9,783 bases of DNA. It comes from Bacillota bacterium (lineage in GTDB: Bacteria > Bacillota_A > Clostridia > Lachnospirales > Bianqueaceae). This document shows positions 1-5,851 of the stretch, piece after piece. The notes under the pieces are model-generated. The model was given only the letters and a program-made list of their open reading frames with translations. It was not told the DNA's origin and made no database searches. Every line of letters begins with the position of its first letter. Position 1 is the first letter of the stretch. A program made the position numbers and the translations under genes. The stretch is from contig JAFOIR010000232.1 in NCBI GenBank assembly GCA_017420625.1, forward strand, positions 1 through 9,783, in the 5' to 3' direction.

Positions 1-916
1 CGCCATCAAGGATATGGCTAACCTTCTGCTTCCTTATGCGGCTTACAGCCTGGTCAAGAGACTGAAGAGCGAGCTTTCCATTCCGCTGCATCTGCATACG
101 CATAATACGACCGGTACCGGCGATATGGTATATCTGAAAGCGGCAGAAGCCGGTGTTGATATCGTTGATACCGCACTGTCTCCCATGGCGAATGGTACAT
201 CACAGCCTACAACGGAATCTCTTGTCGCTACCCTGCAGGGTACAGAAAGAGAAACCGGATTGGATCTGAAGAAACTTTCTGAAGCAGCTGTCCATTTCCG
301 TAAGGTCGCACAGAGACTGCAGGATGAAGGAAGCCTGAACACGAAGGTTCTTCGTGTTGATACGAACACCCTGCTGTATCAGGTTCCCGGCGGTATGCTT
401 TCCAACCTGATCTCTCAGCTGGCTCAGGCAAAGCAGGAAGACAAGTATTACGACGTGCTGGCTGAAGTTCCGAGAGTCAGAAAAGACTTCGGTTATCTGC
501 CGCTGGTTACTCCGACTTCTCAGATCGTTGGTTCTCAGGCTGTTCTGAACGTCCTGACCGGTGAGCGCTACAAGATGGTCACCAAGGAAGCCAAAGGCGT
601 CCTGAGGGGTGAATATGGTAAAGTTCCCGGTGAGATCAACGAAGAAGTCCGTGCCAAAGCCGGCATCAAACCGGAAGAGATCATCACCTGCCGTCCGGCT
701 GATCTGATTGGACCGGAATACGAAAAATACAAAGAAGAACTTGGAGATAGAGCTCATAAGGAAGAAGATGTTCTTTCCTATGCGCTGTTCCCGCAGGTTG
801 CACTGAAATTCTTCGACTGGCGTGACGGTAAAGCTGCAGAAGAAGCCGCACCGAAGAAAGAAGAAAAGAAGGAACCCGAAGTTCGCAGACTCTACGTACA
901 GGATTCCGGAAAGTAA
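1..916 (+). CDS. oadA: Oxaloacetate decarboxylase alpha / pyruvate carboxylase subunit B-type carboxyltransferase, 5'-truncated by the window
   Basis: Carboxyltransferase that moves CO2 between a 2-oxoacid (oxaloacetate/pyruvate) and biotin on a carrier; the family works in Na+-pumping decarboxylase or carboxylase complexes. The reading frame is already open at base 2, with an Ala-Ile-Lys-Asp-Met-Ala motif at 2-19. Its lysine (8-10) matches the carbamylated metal-site lysine of the family, so the ATG at 14 is internal and the start lies upstream. The metal-binding HTHN sequence follows at 95-106, then an AGVDIVDTALSPMANGTSQP barrel segment, a PGGMLSNL motif (about 386-409) and PTSQIVG (about 511-531), all typical of the conserved carboxyltransferase domain. 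The protein ends in a Lys/Glu/Ala/Pro-rich stretch (about 826-880) and a short VRRLYVQDSGK tail. No biotinyl domain with an MKM motif follows, so the carrier is probably a separate subunit not in this window. Oxaloacetate versus pyruvate specificity cannot be decided from this fragment. Confidence 0.86.
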   Translation, partial: AIKDMANLLLPYAAYSLVKRLKSELSIPLHLHTHNTTGTGDMVYLKAAEAGVDIVDTALSPMANGTSQPTTESLVATLQGTERETGLDLKKLSEAAVHFRKVAQRLQDEGSLNTKVLRVDTNTLLYQVPGGMLSNLISQLAQAKQEDKYYDVLAEVPRVRKDFGYLPLVTPTSQIVGSQAVLNVLTGERYKMVTKEAKGVLRGEYGKVPGEINEEVRAKAGIKPEEIITCRPADLIGPEYEKYKEELGDRAHKEEDVLSYALFPQVALKFFDWRDGKAAEEAAPKKEEKKEPEVRRLYVQDSGK

Positions 917-942
917 GTTGATTCTTAAATACGAATAATGCG

Positions 943-976
943 AAGCACCCAGGACAACATGTCCTGGGTGCTTTAT
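943..976. terminator. Rho-independent-type hairpin between convergent oadA and rarA
   Basis: A perfect 14-bp stem, 943-956 against 960-973, closes a 3-base loop (957-959). It lies 26 bases after the oadA stop and 9 bases beyond the rarA stop. On the + strand it is followed by TTTATGCTAT, a short and interrupted U-tract. The - strand tail is poorer in U. The stem is strong and GC-rich, and the position between two convergent genes fits a shared bidirectional terminator. The weak U-tracts leave its efficiency uncertain. Confidence 0.78.
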
Positions 977-982
977 GCTATC

Positions 983-2296
983 TCAAGAATTTTTCCATTT
1001 GATGATTTCTTCGAGACGCTCCTTGATGGTCTTTTCGCGTCCCTGGCCTGCAGGCCTGTAGTATCGGCGGTCGCTTAATGAATCAGGCAGACAAGTCATC
1101 TTGGTAAGCTTCTCTTCTGTATCGTGTGCATACTGATAACCTTCGCCGTAATGCAGATCGGCCATCAGCTTTGTCGGAGCGTTGCGGATCTGAAGAGGTA
1201 CGGGTTCCAGAGGTTTTTCCCTGATATCCCGTTTGGCTTCTTCACTCGCCACATAGAGCGCATTGGACTTGGCTGTCATACTGAGATAAATGACTGCTTC
1301 AGCCAGATTGACGTCACATTCCGGCATGCCGATAAAGTGACATGCCTGATAGGCGGCGATACACAGCGGCAGTGCCTGAGGATCAGCAAGGCCGACATCT
1401 TCACTGGCAAAACGGATCAGACGGCGTGCGATATACAGCGGTTCTTCACCGCCCTGCAGCATTCTCTGCATATAATAAACAGCGGCATCCGGATCGGAGT
1501 TGCGCATGGATTTATGCAAGGCCGAAATCAGATTATAATGTTCTTCACCGGACTTGTCATAAAGAAGAGAGCGGCGGTTGGTACATTGGCTGATGATCTC
1601 GTCGGTGACAAGAATTCCCTCACTGGAGATCTGTCCGTTCAGGACAGCCATCTCGAGTGTATTCAGGGCTGTACGTGCGTCTCCGTTTGCAAAACGGGCA
1701 ATGATCCTGATCTGATCATCGGTGATCGTTACATGCTGATCCTGATAACCCTGCGGATGAATGATCGCGCGATGAAGAAGTTCAGCCAGATCGTCTTCCG
1801 TCAGCTGCTTGAGCACAAAGACCCGGCAGCGTGAAAGAAGAGCGCTGTTGACTTCAAAGGATGGGTTTTCAGTGGTCGCACCGATCAGAATGATGCTTCC
1901 TTTTTCAACGTAGGGAAGAAAGGCATCCTGCTGAGCCTTGTTAAAGCGATGGATCTCATCGACGAACAGGACTGTGCGAACACCGAGAAGACGGCTCTGA
2001 TCTGCATGAGCCATCACATCGCGGATTTCCTTGATTCCGCTGGTAACCGCACTGAAGTCGACGAATTCGGACTTTGTCTGATTGGCAATAATTCTGGCCA
2101 GCGTAGTTTTGCCCACACCGGGAGGCCCCCAGAAGATCATGGAGGAGATATCATCGCGCTGAATCATCTGACGGAGGATCATTCCTTCTCCTACCAGATG
2201 CTTCTGACCAACAAATTCATCCAGTGTCGTCGGACGAAGCCGACTGGGAAGTGGTGCGGAAACTGGATGATCATCAAAAAGATTGATCTGACTCAT
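983..2296 (-). CDS. rarA: Replication-associated recombination protein A (RarA/MgsA/WRNIP1 family AAA+ ATPase)
   Basis: AAA+ ATPase related to clamp-loader subunits; the family acts as a tetramer at stalled replication forks and interacts with SSB and DNA ends. The 437 residues match the usual length. Visible in order are the N-terminal RP(T)TLDEFVGQ box (about 21-31), Walker A GPPGVGKT (57-64), Walker B VLFVDEIH (109-116), sensor 1 GATTENPSF (139-147) and the arginine-finger region LLSRCRVF (153-160). A C-terminal helical domain with the family's oligomerisation region follows. The start is supported by AAGGAG at 2305-2310, 8 bases before the ATG. The gene lies just after the tRNA-Leu terminator on the same strand, and no strong promoter of its own is visible in the 63-base gap. 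It is convergent with oadA. The identification is secure. Confidence 0.96.
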   Translation of the reverse strand: MSQINLFDDHPVSAPLPSRLRPTTLDEFVGQKHLVGEGMILRQMIQRDDISSMIFWGPPGVGKTTLARIIANQTKSEFVDFSAVTSGIKEIRDVMAHADQSRLLGVRTVLFVDEIHRFNKAQQDAFLPYVEKGSIILIGATTENPSFEVNSALLSRCRVFVLKQLTEDDLAELLHRAIIHPQGYQDQHVTITDDQIRIIARFANGDARTALNTLEMAVLNGQISSEGILVTDEIISQCTNRRSLLYDKSGEEHYNLISALHKSMRNSDPDAAVYYMQRMLQGGEEPLYIARRLIRFASEDVGLADPQALPLCIAAYQACHFIGMPECDVNLAEAVIYLSMTAKSNALYVASEEAKRDIREKPLEPVPLQIRNAPTKLMADLHYGEGYQYAHDTEEKLTKMTCLPDSLSDRRYYRPAGQGREKTIKERLEEIIKWKNS

Positions 2297-2320
2297 CGAT
2301 CGGACTCCTTTTGGATTAGA

Positions 2321-2346
2321 TAAGACAAAAGCCGCCTAAGGCGGCT
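2321..2346 (-). terminator. Rho-independent terminator of tRNA-Leu
   Basis: Read on the - strand this is AGCCGCC-TTA-GGCGGCT followed by TTTTGTCTTA: a 7-bp GC-rich stem (2340-2346 with 2330-2336), a 3-base loop and a U-rich tail. It begins 14 bases beyond the tRNA 3' end and stops just 24 bases before the rarA Shine-Dalgarno sequence begins (reading leftward, about 10 bases after the U-rich tail). It should separate most tRNA transcription from rarA. Confidence 0.88.
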
Positions 2347-2359
2347 AAGGAACGTTTAA

Positions 2360-2440
2360 TGCAGCTGAAGGGACTCGAACCCCCACGTCGAAGACACTAG
2401 ATCCTAAGTCTAGCGCGTCTGCCAGTTCCGCCACAGCTGC
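2360..2440 (-). tRNA. tRNA-Leu (anticodon UAG)
   Basis: The - strand folds as a class II tRNA. The 7-bp acceptor stem pairs GCAGCTG (2434-2440) with CAGCTGC (2361-2367), with discriminator A at 2360. The D-arm contains the TGGCAGA signature. The anticodon stem CTAGA/TCTAG encloses loop CTTAGGA (2402-2408), giving anticodon UAG (2404-2406) that reads CUA leucine codons. A long variable arm (around 2385-2396) and the T-arm GGGGGTTCGAGTCCC complete the fold. The 3' CCA is not encoded; the next - strand bases are TTA. The gene has its own promoter upstream and terminator downstream. Confidence 0.97.
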
Positions 2441-2454
2441 AGGAACAATATTGA

Positions 2455-2483
2455 ATTGTATCATTGATCCGGAAAATAGTCAA
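2455..2483 (-). promoter_or_regulatory. Sigma-A-type promoter of tRNA-Leu
   Basis: On the - strand, TTGACT (2478-2483) and TACAAT (2455-2460) are separated by exactly 17 bases (2461-2477). Each hexamer matches the consensus at five of six positions. The predicted start near 2448 is about 8 bases upstream of the mature tRNA 5' end. The -35 lies only 21 bases beyond the degV stop codon. Confidence 0.88.
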
Positions 2484-2503
2484 GCGATTCGGAGAACGGA
2501 CAA

Positions 2504-3400
2504 TTAACGGACTCGTTCATCTCCCCAGAAGAAGAGGGCAACTGTACCGGGACCGGTATGAGAACCGATGAGATTGCCAACGCTGTATATTTCGACTTTC
2601 CCATTCAGCTTCGGAAAAGCACTTTCCACAAGATCGGCAACTGCCCGGGCGTCCTCATAACAGGCAGAGTTAGAGATGTAGCATTTGCCGCTGTAATCGA
2701 GACCATCCTGTGCATGCTCTTTCATTTTTTCAACGATCTTTTTGATCACTGCCTGCTTGGTTCTGATTTTGTAGCGTGGGATCAGGCGGCCGAGATCATC
2801 CATGTTGAGCAGGGGGCAGATTTTCAGAAGAGTACCTACAAAGCCGGCAGTTTTTGTTACACGGCCTCCCTTGATATAGAAGGTAAGGTCTGTGGAGAAG
2901 AACCAGTGATGCAGATTCAGCCGATGGGAAAGAGCAAACTCCTTTATCTCGTCGATGGTCTTTCCTTCATCTCTTAGATCAGCCAGTTTATCCATCAGAA
3001 GACCGTAACCGGAAGAAGCGCCCAGCGAGTCAATGATGTAGATCTTGCGGTCAGGATATTCTTCGCGAAGGATATCGGCAGCGGAACAGGCGGAGTTGTA
3101 TACGCCGGAGATACCGCTGGACAGCGTGACGTGGAGAATGTCCAGACCCTGCTCAAGGAAGCTTCGGAAATAGGGTTCAAACTCACCTACACTGATCTGG
3201 GAAGTCTTGGTTTCAGCGCCGTCTGCCATTGCCTGATAGAACTTGGGAAATGGGATCGTCTGACCAAGATCGTCCAGATATTCCTTTCCGTCCAAAGAAT
3301 AATGAAAACAGATATAATGAATTCCTCGGGAAAGGAAGTGCTCATTCGTCAAATCAGCAGGAGAACAGCAGCTGAGAACAAAATTAAGGGTATTAGACAT
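2504..3400 (-). CDS. DegV family protein (fatty-acid-binding EDD-fold)
   Basis: Proteins of this family bind fatty acids, and members in Gram-positive bacteria serve as the FakB subunit that presents exogenous fatty acids to the kinase FakA. The assignment to FakB here is inference, as no fakA is in view. Numbering from the ATG at 3400 (298 residues), the family motifs are TSQIS (66-70; usually TSQPS), SSGISGVY (94-101), a YIKGGR loop and the C-terminal IGSHTGPG (278-285). The first motif reads SCCSPADL (10-17), where many members have D-S-T. An in-frame ATG at 3413-3415 lies inside the Shine-Dalgarno GAGGAG (3408-3413), so the true start is taken as 3400, 7 bases after it. The gene has its own promoter and no visible terminator before the tRNA-Leu promoter. 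Confidence 0.93.
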   Translation of the reverse strand: MSNTLNFVLSCCSPADLTNEHFLSRGIHYICFHYSLDGKEYLDDLGQTIPFPKFYQAMADGAETKTSQISVGEFEPYFRSFLEQGLDILHVTLSSGISGVYNSACSAADILREEYPDRKIYIIDSLGASSGYGLLMDKLADLRDEGKTIDEIKEFALSHRLNLHHWFFSTDLTFYIKGGRVTKTAGFVGTLLKICPLLNMDDLGRLIPRYKIRTKQAVIKKIVEKMKEHAQDGLDYSGKCYISNSACYEDARAVADLVESAFPKLNGKVEIYSVGNLIGSHTGPGTVALFFWGDERVR

Positions 3401-3422
3401 GATAGAGCTCCTCATGATATAA

Positions 3423-3450
3423 TATAATACTCTGTATCAGATGTATTATA
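3423..3450. repeat. Inverted repeat over the degV promoter -10
   Basis: TATAATAC (3423-3430) and GTATTATA (3443-3450) are perfect 8-base inverted arms around a 12-base spacer. The right arm contains the -10 of the degV promoter; the left arm falls in the leader just after the predicted start. The placement suits a repressor operator, but the arms are AT-rich and chance similarity is possible. Confidence 0.45.
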
Positions 3451-3473
3451 GCACGAAATCAAGATCGGAGCAA
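3445..3473 (-). promoter_or_regulatory. Promoter of degV with extended -10
   Basis: On the - strand a perfect TATAAT (3445-3450) is preceded by TG at the extended -10 position (TGCTATAAT). A weak -35, TTGCTC (3468-3473), lies 17 bases upstream. The predicted start near 3438 gives a leader of about 38 bases before the chosen degV ATG. The -35 begins 8 bases after the end of the AEC transporter gene. Confidence 0.75.
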
Positions 3474-3480
3474 GTCTCAA

Positions 3481-4437
3481 TTAGATCAACCCAAAGAAAT
3501 GAAGAAGGAAAATGCCGATAAAGATCGTAAAGGATGAGAAGACGGTTGTAAAAAGCAATATCTGTCCAGCCAGCATCTCATCTGAATGCATATTCTTGGC
3601 CATGATATAGCTGGACACTGCGCTTGGCGCCATAAACAGAATAAAAACAGCTCCCAGCTGACCTCCGCGAAATCCGAGAAGTATGGCGATTCCAATCATG
3701 ACAGAAGGGATGATCACCAGCTTCAGTGCGGTTGCCCAGAGTGCTGGTTTCAGTTTTTCTTTGACAGACTGGATCGTAAACTGTCCTCCAAGACAGATCA
3801 GTGCAAGCGGTGTTGTCAGGGATGCAATGGAAGTCAGTGTCTGATCGATCACCTTAGGCAGGGTAATGTTCAAAAGAGAGAAGGGAAGTCCCAGAATAAT
3901 GCCGATGATCAAGGGATTCTTCAGGATATCTTTGATAACAGGCCAGAAAGACAAATGGCTCCTGCTCCCTTTTTTCGTGTCGTCAAATGCAGTCAGAATG
4001 ATGACGGCAGCAATATTATATAGCGGAACAGTAAAGGGAAGAAGAAGCGCAGTAGGCGCAGCACCAGCCTCTGTGAACATGGAGATCGCAAGCGGTACTC
4101 CCAGTATCGAGAAATTACCGCGATATACAGCCTGAATAAATGCACCTCTTTCCGGATTTGTTTTCAGAAAGCGAGGCACAAGCCAGCAAAGAAGCCCGAT
4201 CACTGTCAAAGTAGAGATCATGGCAAACAGAATGAGATAGGGATCGAAAACGGTTTTGAGATCCGCTTTGGAGATCTGATTGAAAAGCAAAACGGGCAAA
4301 GACAGCTTGAATACAAGGCTGGTTCCCGTATCGATAAAGGCTTTGCCGATGATCTCTTTTCTTCTCAGAATATATCCGATCAGAACGAGAACGACCAGCG
4401 GGCCGACACTCTCCAGGCTGTAGAGAAAATGATTCAT
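3481..4437 (-). CDS. AEC (auxin efflux carrier) family transporter
   Basis: Integral membrane permease of the AEC/Mem_trans family. Bacterial members move organic acids such as malate or malonate, but the substrate here is not readable from sequence. About ten hydrophobic segments span the 318 residues, near 10-25, 36-53, 66-88, 103-122, 129-150, 174-190, 203-223, 234-255, 260-283 and 291-316. The family's R-x-N-F-S-I-L-G-V-P-L motif lies in the fourth. There is no signal peptide beyond the first membrane segment. GGAGGT (4444-4449) lies 6 bases before the ATG. The gene is divergent from metY and shares a palindromic promoter region with it. Proximity to aspA makes a dicarboxylate or amino-acid-derived acid a reasonable guess, no more. 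Confidence 0.9.
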   Translation of the reverse strand: MNHFLYSLESVGPLVVLVLIGYILRRKEIIGKAFIDTGTSLVFKLSLPVLLFNQISKADLKTVFDPYLILFAMISTLTVIGLLCWLVPRFLKTNPERGAFIQAVYRGNFSILGVPLAISMFTEAGAAPTALLLPFTVPLYNIAAVIILTAFDDTKKGSRSHLSFWPVIKDILKNPLIIGIILGLPFSLLNITLPKVIDQTLTSIASLTTPLALICLGGQFTIQSVKEKLKPALWATALKLVIIPSVMIGIAILLGFRGGQLGAVFILFMAPSAVSSYIMAKNMHSDEMLAGQILLFTTVFSSFTIFIGIFLLHFFGLI

Positions 4438-4488
4438 TATCTGACCTCCGAAAACGTAAATAGACGAAATATAAAATATATCTATGGC

Positions 4489-4497
4489 ATTATATCA
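4489..4497 (-). promoter_or_regulatory. Probable AEC transporter promoter (extended -10)
   Basis: The - strand reads TGATATAAT: a perfect -10 hexamer (4489-4494) with the extended TG (4496-4497). No good -35 is found at 16-18 bases; a TTGACG at 4517-4522 is 22 bases away, too far for the usual spacing. The predicted start near 4482 gives a leader of about 45 bases. The -10 falls at the left edge of the palindrome. Confidence 0.55.
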
Positions 4498-4511
4498 CAA
4501 ATTGTGATATA
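4491..4511. promoter_or_regulatory. 21-bp perfect palindrome, candidate shared operator
   Basis: TATATCACAA (4491-4500) and TTGTGATATA (4502-4511) are perfect inverted arms around a single A at 4501. It is the only extended dyad seen in the 112-base gap between the AEC gene and metY. It overlaps the candidate -10 elements of both directions, so a bound regulator could block both promoters. The regulator is unknown: the half-sites TCACAA/TTGTGA face outward compared with Rex or CRP sites. Confidence 0.65.
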
Positions 4512-4549
4512 GTTGTCGTCAATGATGTACATTTACGGAGGTAATTTTC

Positions 4550-5836
4550 ATGAAACCTATCGGACCCGATGCTGCAATCGAAACAAAAGCACTGCATGCC
4601 GGCTATACCCCGGAAAACGGCGGCCCCAGAGTAGTGCCGATCGTTCAAAGCACGACTTATGCATTTGATTCATCTGAACATATCGCTGCTCTGTTTGATA
4701 TGCCTATGGAATATATGTATTCTCGTTTCGCTAATCCGACCTGTGATGCAGTCGAGCAGAAAATAGCTGCCATGGAAGGAGGCGTCGGAGCCATGCTGAC
4801 CTCAAGCGGTCAGGCAGCCAGCCTGCTTTCCGTCCTCAATCTTGCCAAGTGCGGAGACAGCATTGTTGCCTGCTCTGCGATCTATGGAGGCACGATTAAT
4901 CTTTTCGGTTTTACACTGAAGAAGCTTGGAATTGAGTGTATCTGGGTAAACAGTGATGCAACAGAAGATGAGATCCGTGCAGCAATCAAACCCAATACAC
5001 GGCTGATCTTTGGCGAGACTCTGGCCAATCCGGCGCTTGTCGTTTTTGATATTGAGAAGTTCGCAAAAGTTGCGCATGAGAACAATATTCCGCTGATCGT
5101 AGACAACACCTTTGCCACGCCGTATCTGTGCCGTCCCTTCGAGTTTGGCGCCGATATCGTTGTTCATTCTACGACCAAATATATGGATGGCCACGCCCTG
5201 CAGGTAGGCGGTGTCATTGTGGACGGCGGTACCTTTGACTGGGCAAAAAGCGGAAAATTCCCCGAATTCACCGAACCGGATGAAAGCTATCATGGCGTTG
5301 TCTATGCCAAACAGTTCGGGCCGATGGCCTATATCATCAAGGCACGTATGCAGCTGATGAGGGACTTCGGATGTTATCCGTCTGCACATTCTGCTTTTCT
5401 TCTGAATCTTGGTCTCGAGACTCTGCCGGTTCGCATGAAGCAGTATTGTGAAAATGGAATGAAAGTTGCAAAATTCCTGGAGAAACATGAGAAAGTTGCT
5501 TCCGTTCATTATGCCGGACTGGAGAGCGATCCCTATCATGAACTGGCAAAGAAATATCTGCCGAAGGGAGTTTGCGGCGTCATCTCCTTCAACATCAAGG
5601 GCGGCCGTAAAGTGGCAGAGCGCTTTATTAATTCTCTGGAGCTTGCGACCAATGAGGTTCACGTAGCAGATATCCGGACCTGTGTACTTCATCCGGCTTC
5701 TTCCACACACCGTCAGCTGACGGATGAACAGCTCGTAAATGCCGGTATCGATGGTGGAATGATTCGTTTCTCTGTTGGCCTGGAGAATGTGGACGATATT
5801 ATCAAAGATCTGGAAAATGCGCTGAATAAAGCATAA
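4550..5836 (+). CDS. metY: O-acetylhomoserine sulfhydrylase (O-acetylhomoserine aminocarboxypropyltransferase)
   Basis: PLP enzyme of the Cys/Met-metabolism family that makes homocysteine from O-acetylhomoserine and sulfide, the direct sulfhydrylation route to methionine. The 428-residue length fits MetY, longer than most cystathionine or methionine gamma-lyases. Visible are Y57-x-R59 with NPT (62-64) for the cofactor phosphate, the SSGQAA loop (85-90), Asp185 in VDNTFATPY against the PLP ring, and the Schiff-base Lys210 in HSTTKY. A MetY-type insertion follows (GGTFDWAKSGKFPEF... then SYHG). The C-terminal motif HPASSTHRQL begins at 381. The usual GGHG after the lysine reads DGHA. GGAGGT (4537-4542) lies 7 bases before the ATG. 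The gene is followed after 15 bases by aspA, probably on one transcript. A sulfur-lyase activity is the main alternative. Confidence 0.87.
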   Translation: MKPIGPDAAIETKALHAGYTPENGGPRVVPIVQSTTYAFDSSEHIAALFDMPMEYMYSRFANPTCDAVEQKIAAMEGGVGAMLTSSGQAASLLSVLNLAKCGDSIVACSAIYGGTINLFGFTLKKLGIECIWVNSDATEDEIRAAIKPNTRLIFGETLANPALVVFDIEKFAKVAHENNIPLIVDNTFATPYLCRPFEFGADIVVHSTTKYMDGHALQVGGVIVDGGTFDWAKSGKFPEFTEPDESYHGVVYAKQFGPMAYIIKARMQLMRDFGCYPSAHSAFLLNLGLETLPVRMKQYCENGMKVAKFLEKHEKVASVHYAGLESDPYHELAKKYLPKGVCGVISFNIKGGRKVAERFINSLELATNEVHVADIRTCVLHPASSTHRQLTDEQLVNAGIDGGMIRFSVGLENVDDIIKDLENALNKA

Positions 5837-5851
5837 ATATTAGGAGGAGTT

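Larger units (their letters stand above)
4484..4513 (+). promoter_or_regulatory. Probable metY-aspA promoter (extended -10)
   Basis: ATGGCA (4484-4489, four of six matches to the -35 consensus) and TATAGT (4508-4513, five of six to the -10) are separated by 18 bases. TG at 4505-4506 supplies an extended -10. The predicted start near 4520 leaves a leader of about 30 bases. The -10 lies in the right arm of the 4491-4511 palindrome. No S-box, T-box or other leader riboswitch fits in so short a leader. Confidence 0.55.

Noticed and set aside
14..16. ATG at 14 as the start of the first gene
   Set aside because: The frame is open from base 2 and encodes the conserved lysine motif upstream of this ATG, so it is an internal methionine of a truncated gene.
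1124..1834. Long open frames antisense to rarA, and similar ones antisense to metY, aspA and oadA
   Set aside because: They lie opposite clearly conserved genes, show no recognisable motifs and lack good ribosome sites; they are frame shadows.
2360..2440. tRNA-Leu as an integration site for a mobile element
   Set aside because: No integrase gene, no repeated copy of the tRNA 3' end and no foreign-looking genes occur beside it.
3413..3415. Upstream ATG as the degV start
   Set aside because: It lies within the GAGGAG ribosome-binding site, which is correctly spaced for the ATG at 3400; the five extra residues are not family-like.
4491..4511. Palindrome as a Rex, CRP or FNR site
   Set aside because: Those sites have TTGTGA or TGTGA pointing inward to TCACAA; here the half-sites point outward with a 1-base centre.
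4508..4514. TATAGTT as half of a streptococcal MET-box
   Set aside because: The second half (ACTATA at the right spacing) is missing; the match is explained by the -10.
4517..4522. TTGACG as the -35 of the AEC promoter
   Set aside because: It is 22 bases from the TATAAT, outside the usual 16-19; the extended -10 alone is the better explanation.
4514..4549. S-box or T-box leader before metY
   Set aside because: The predicted leader is about 30 bases, far too short for either structure.
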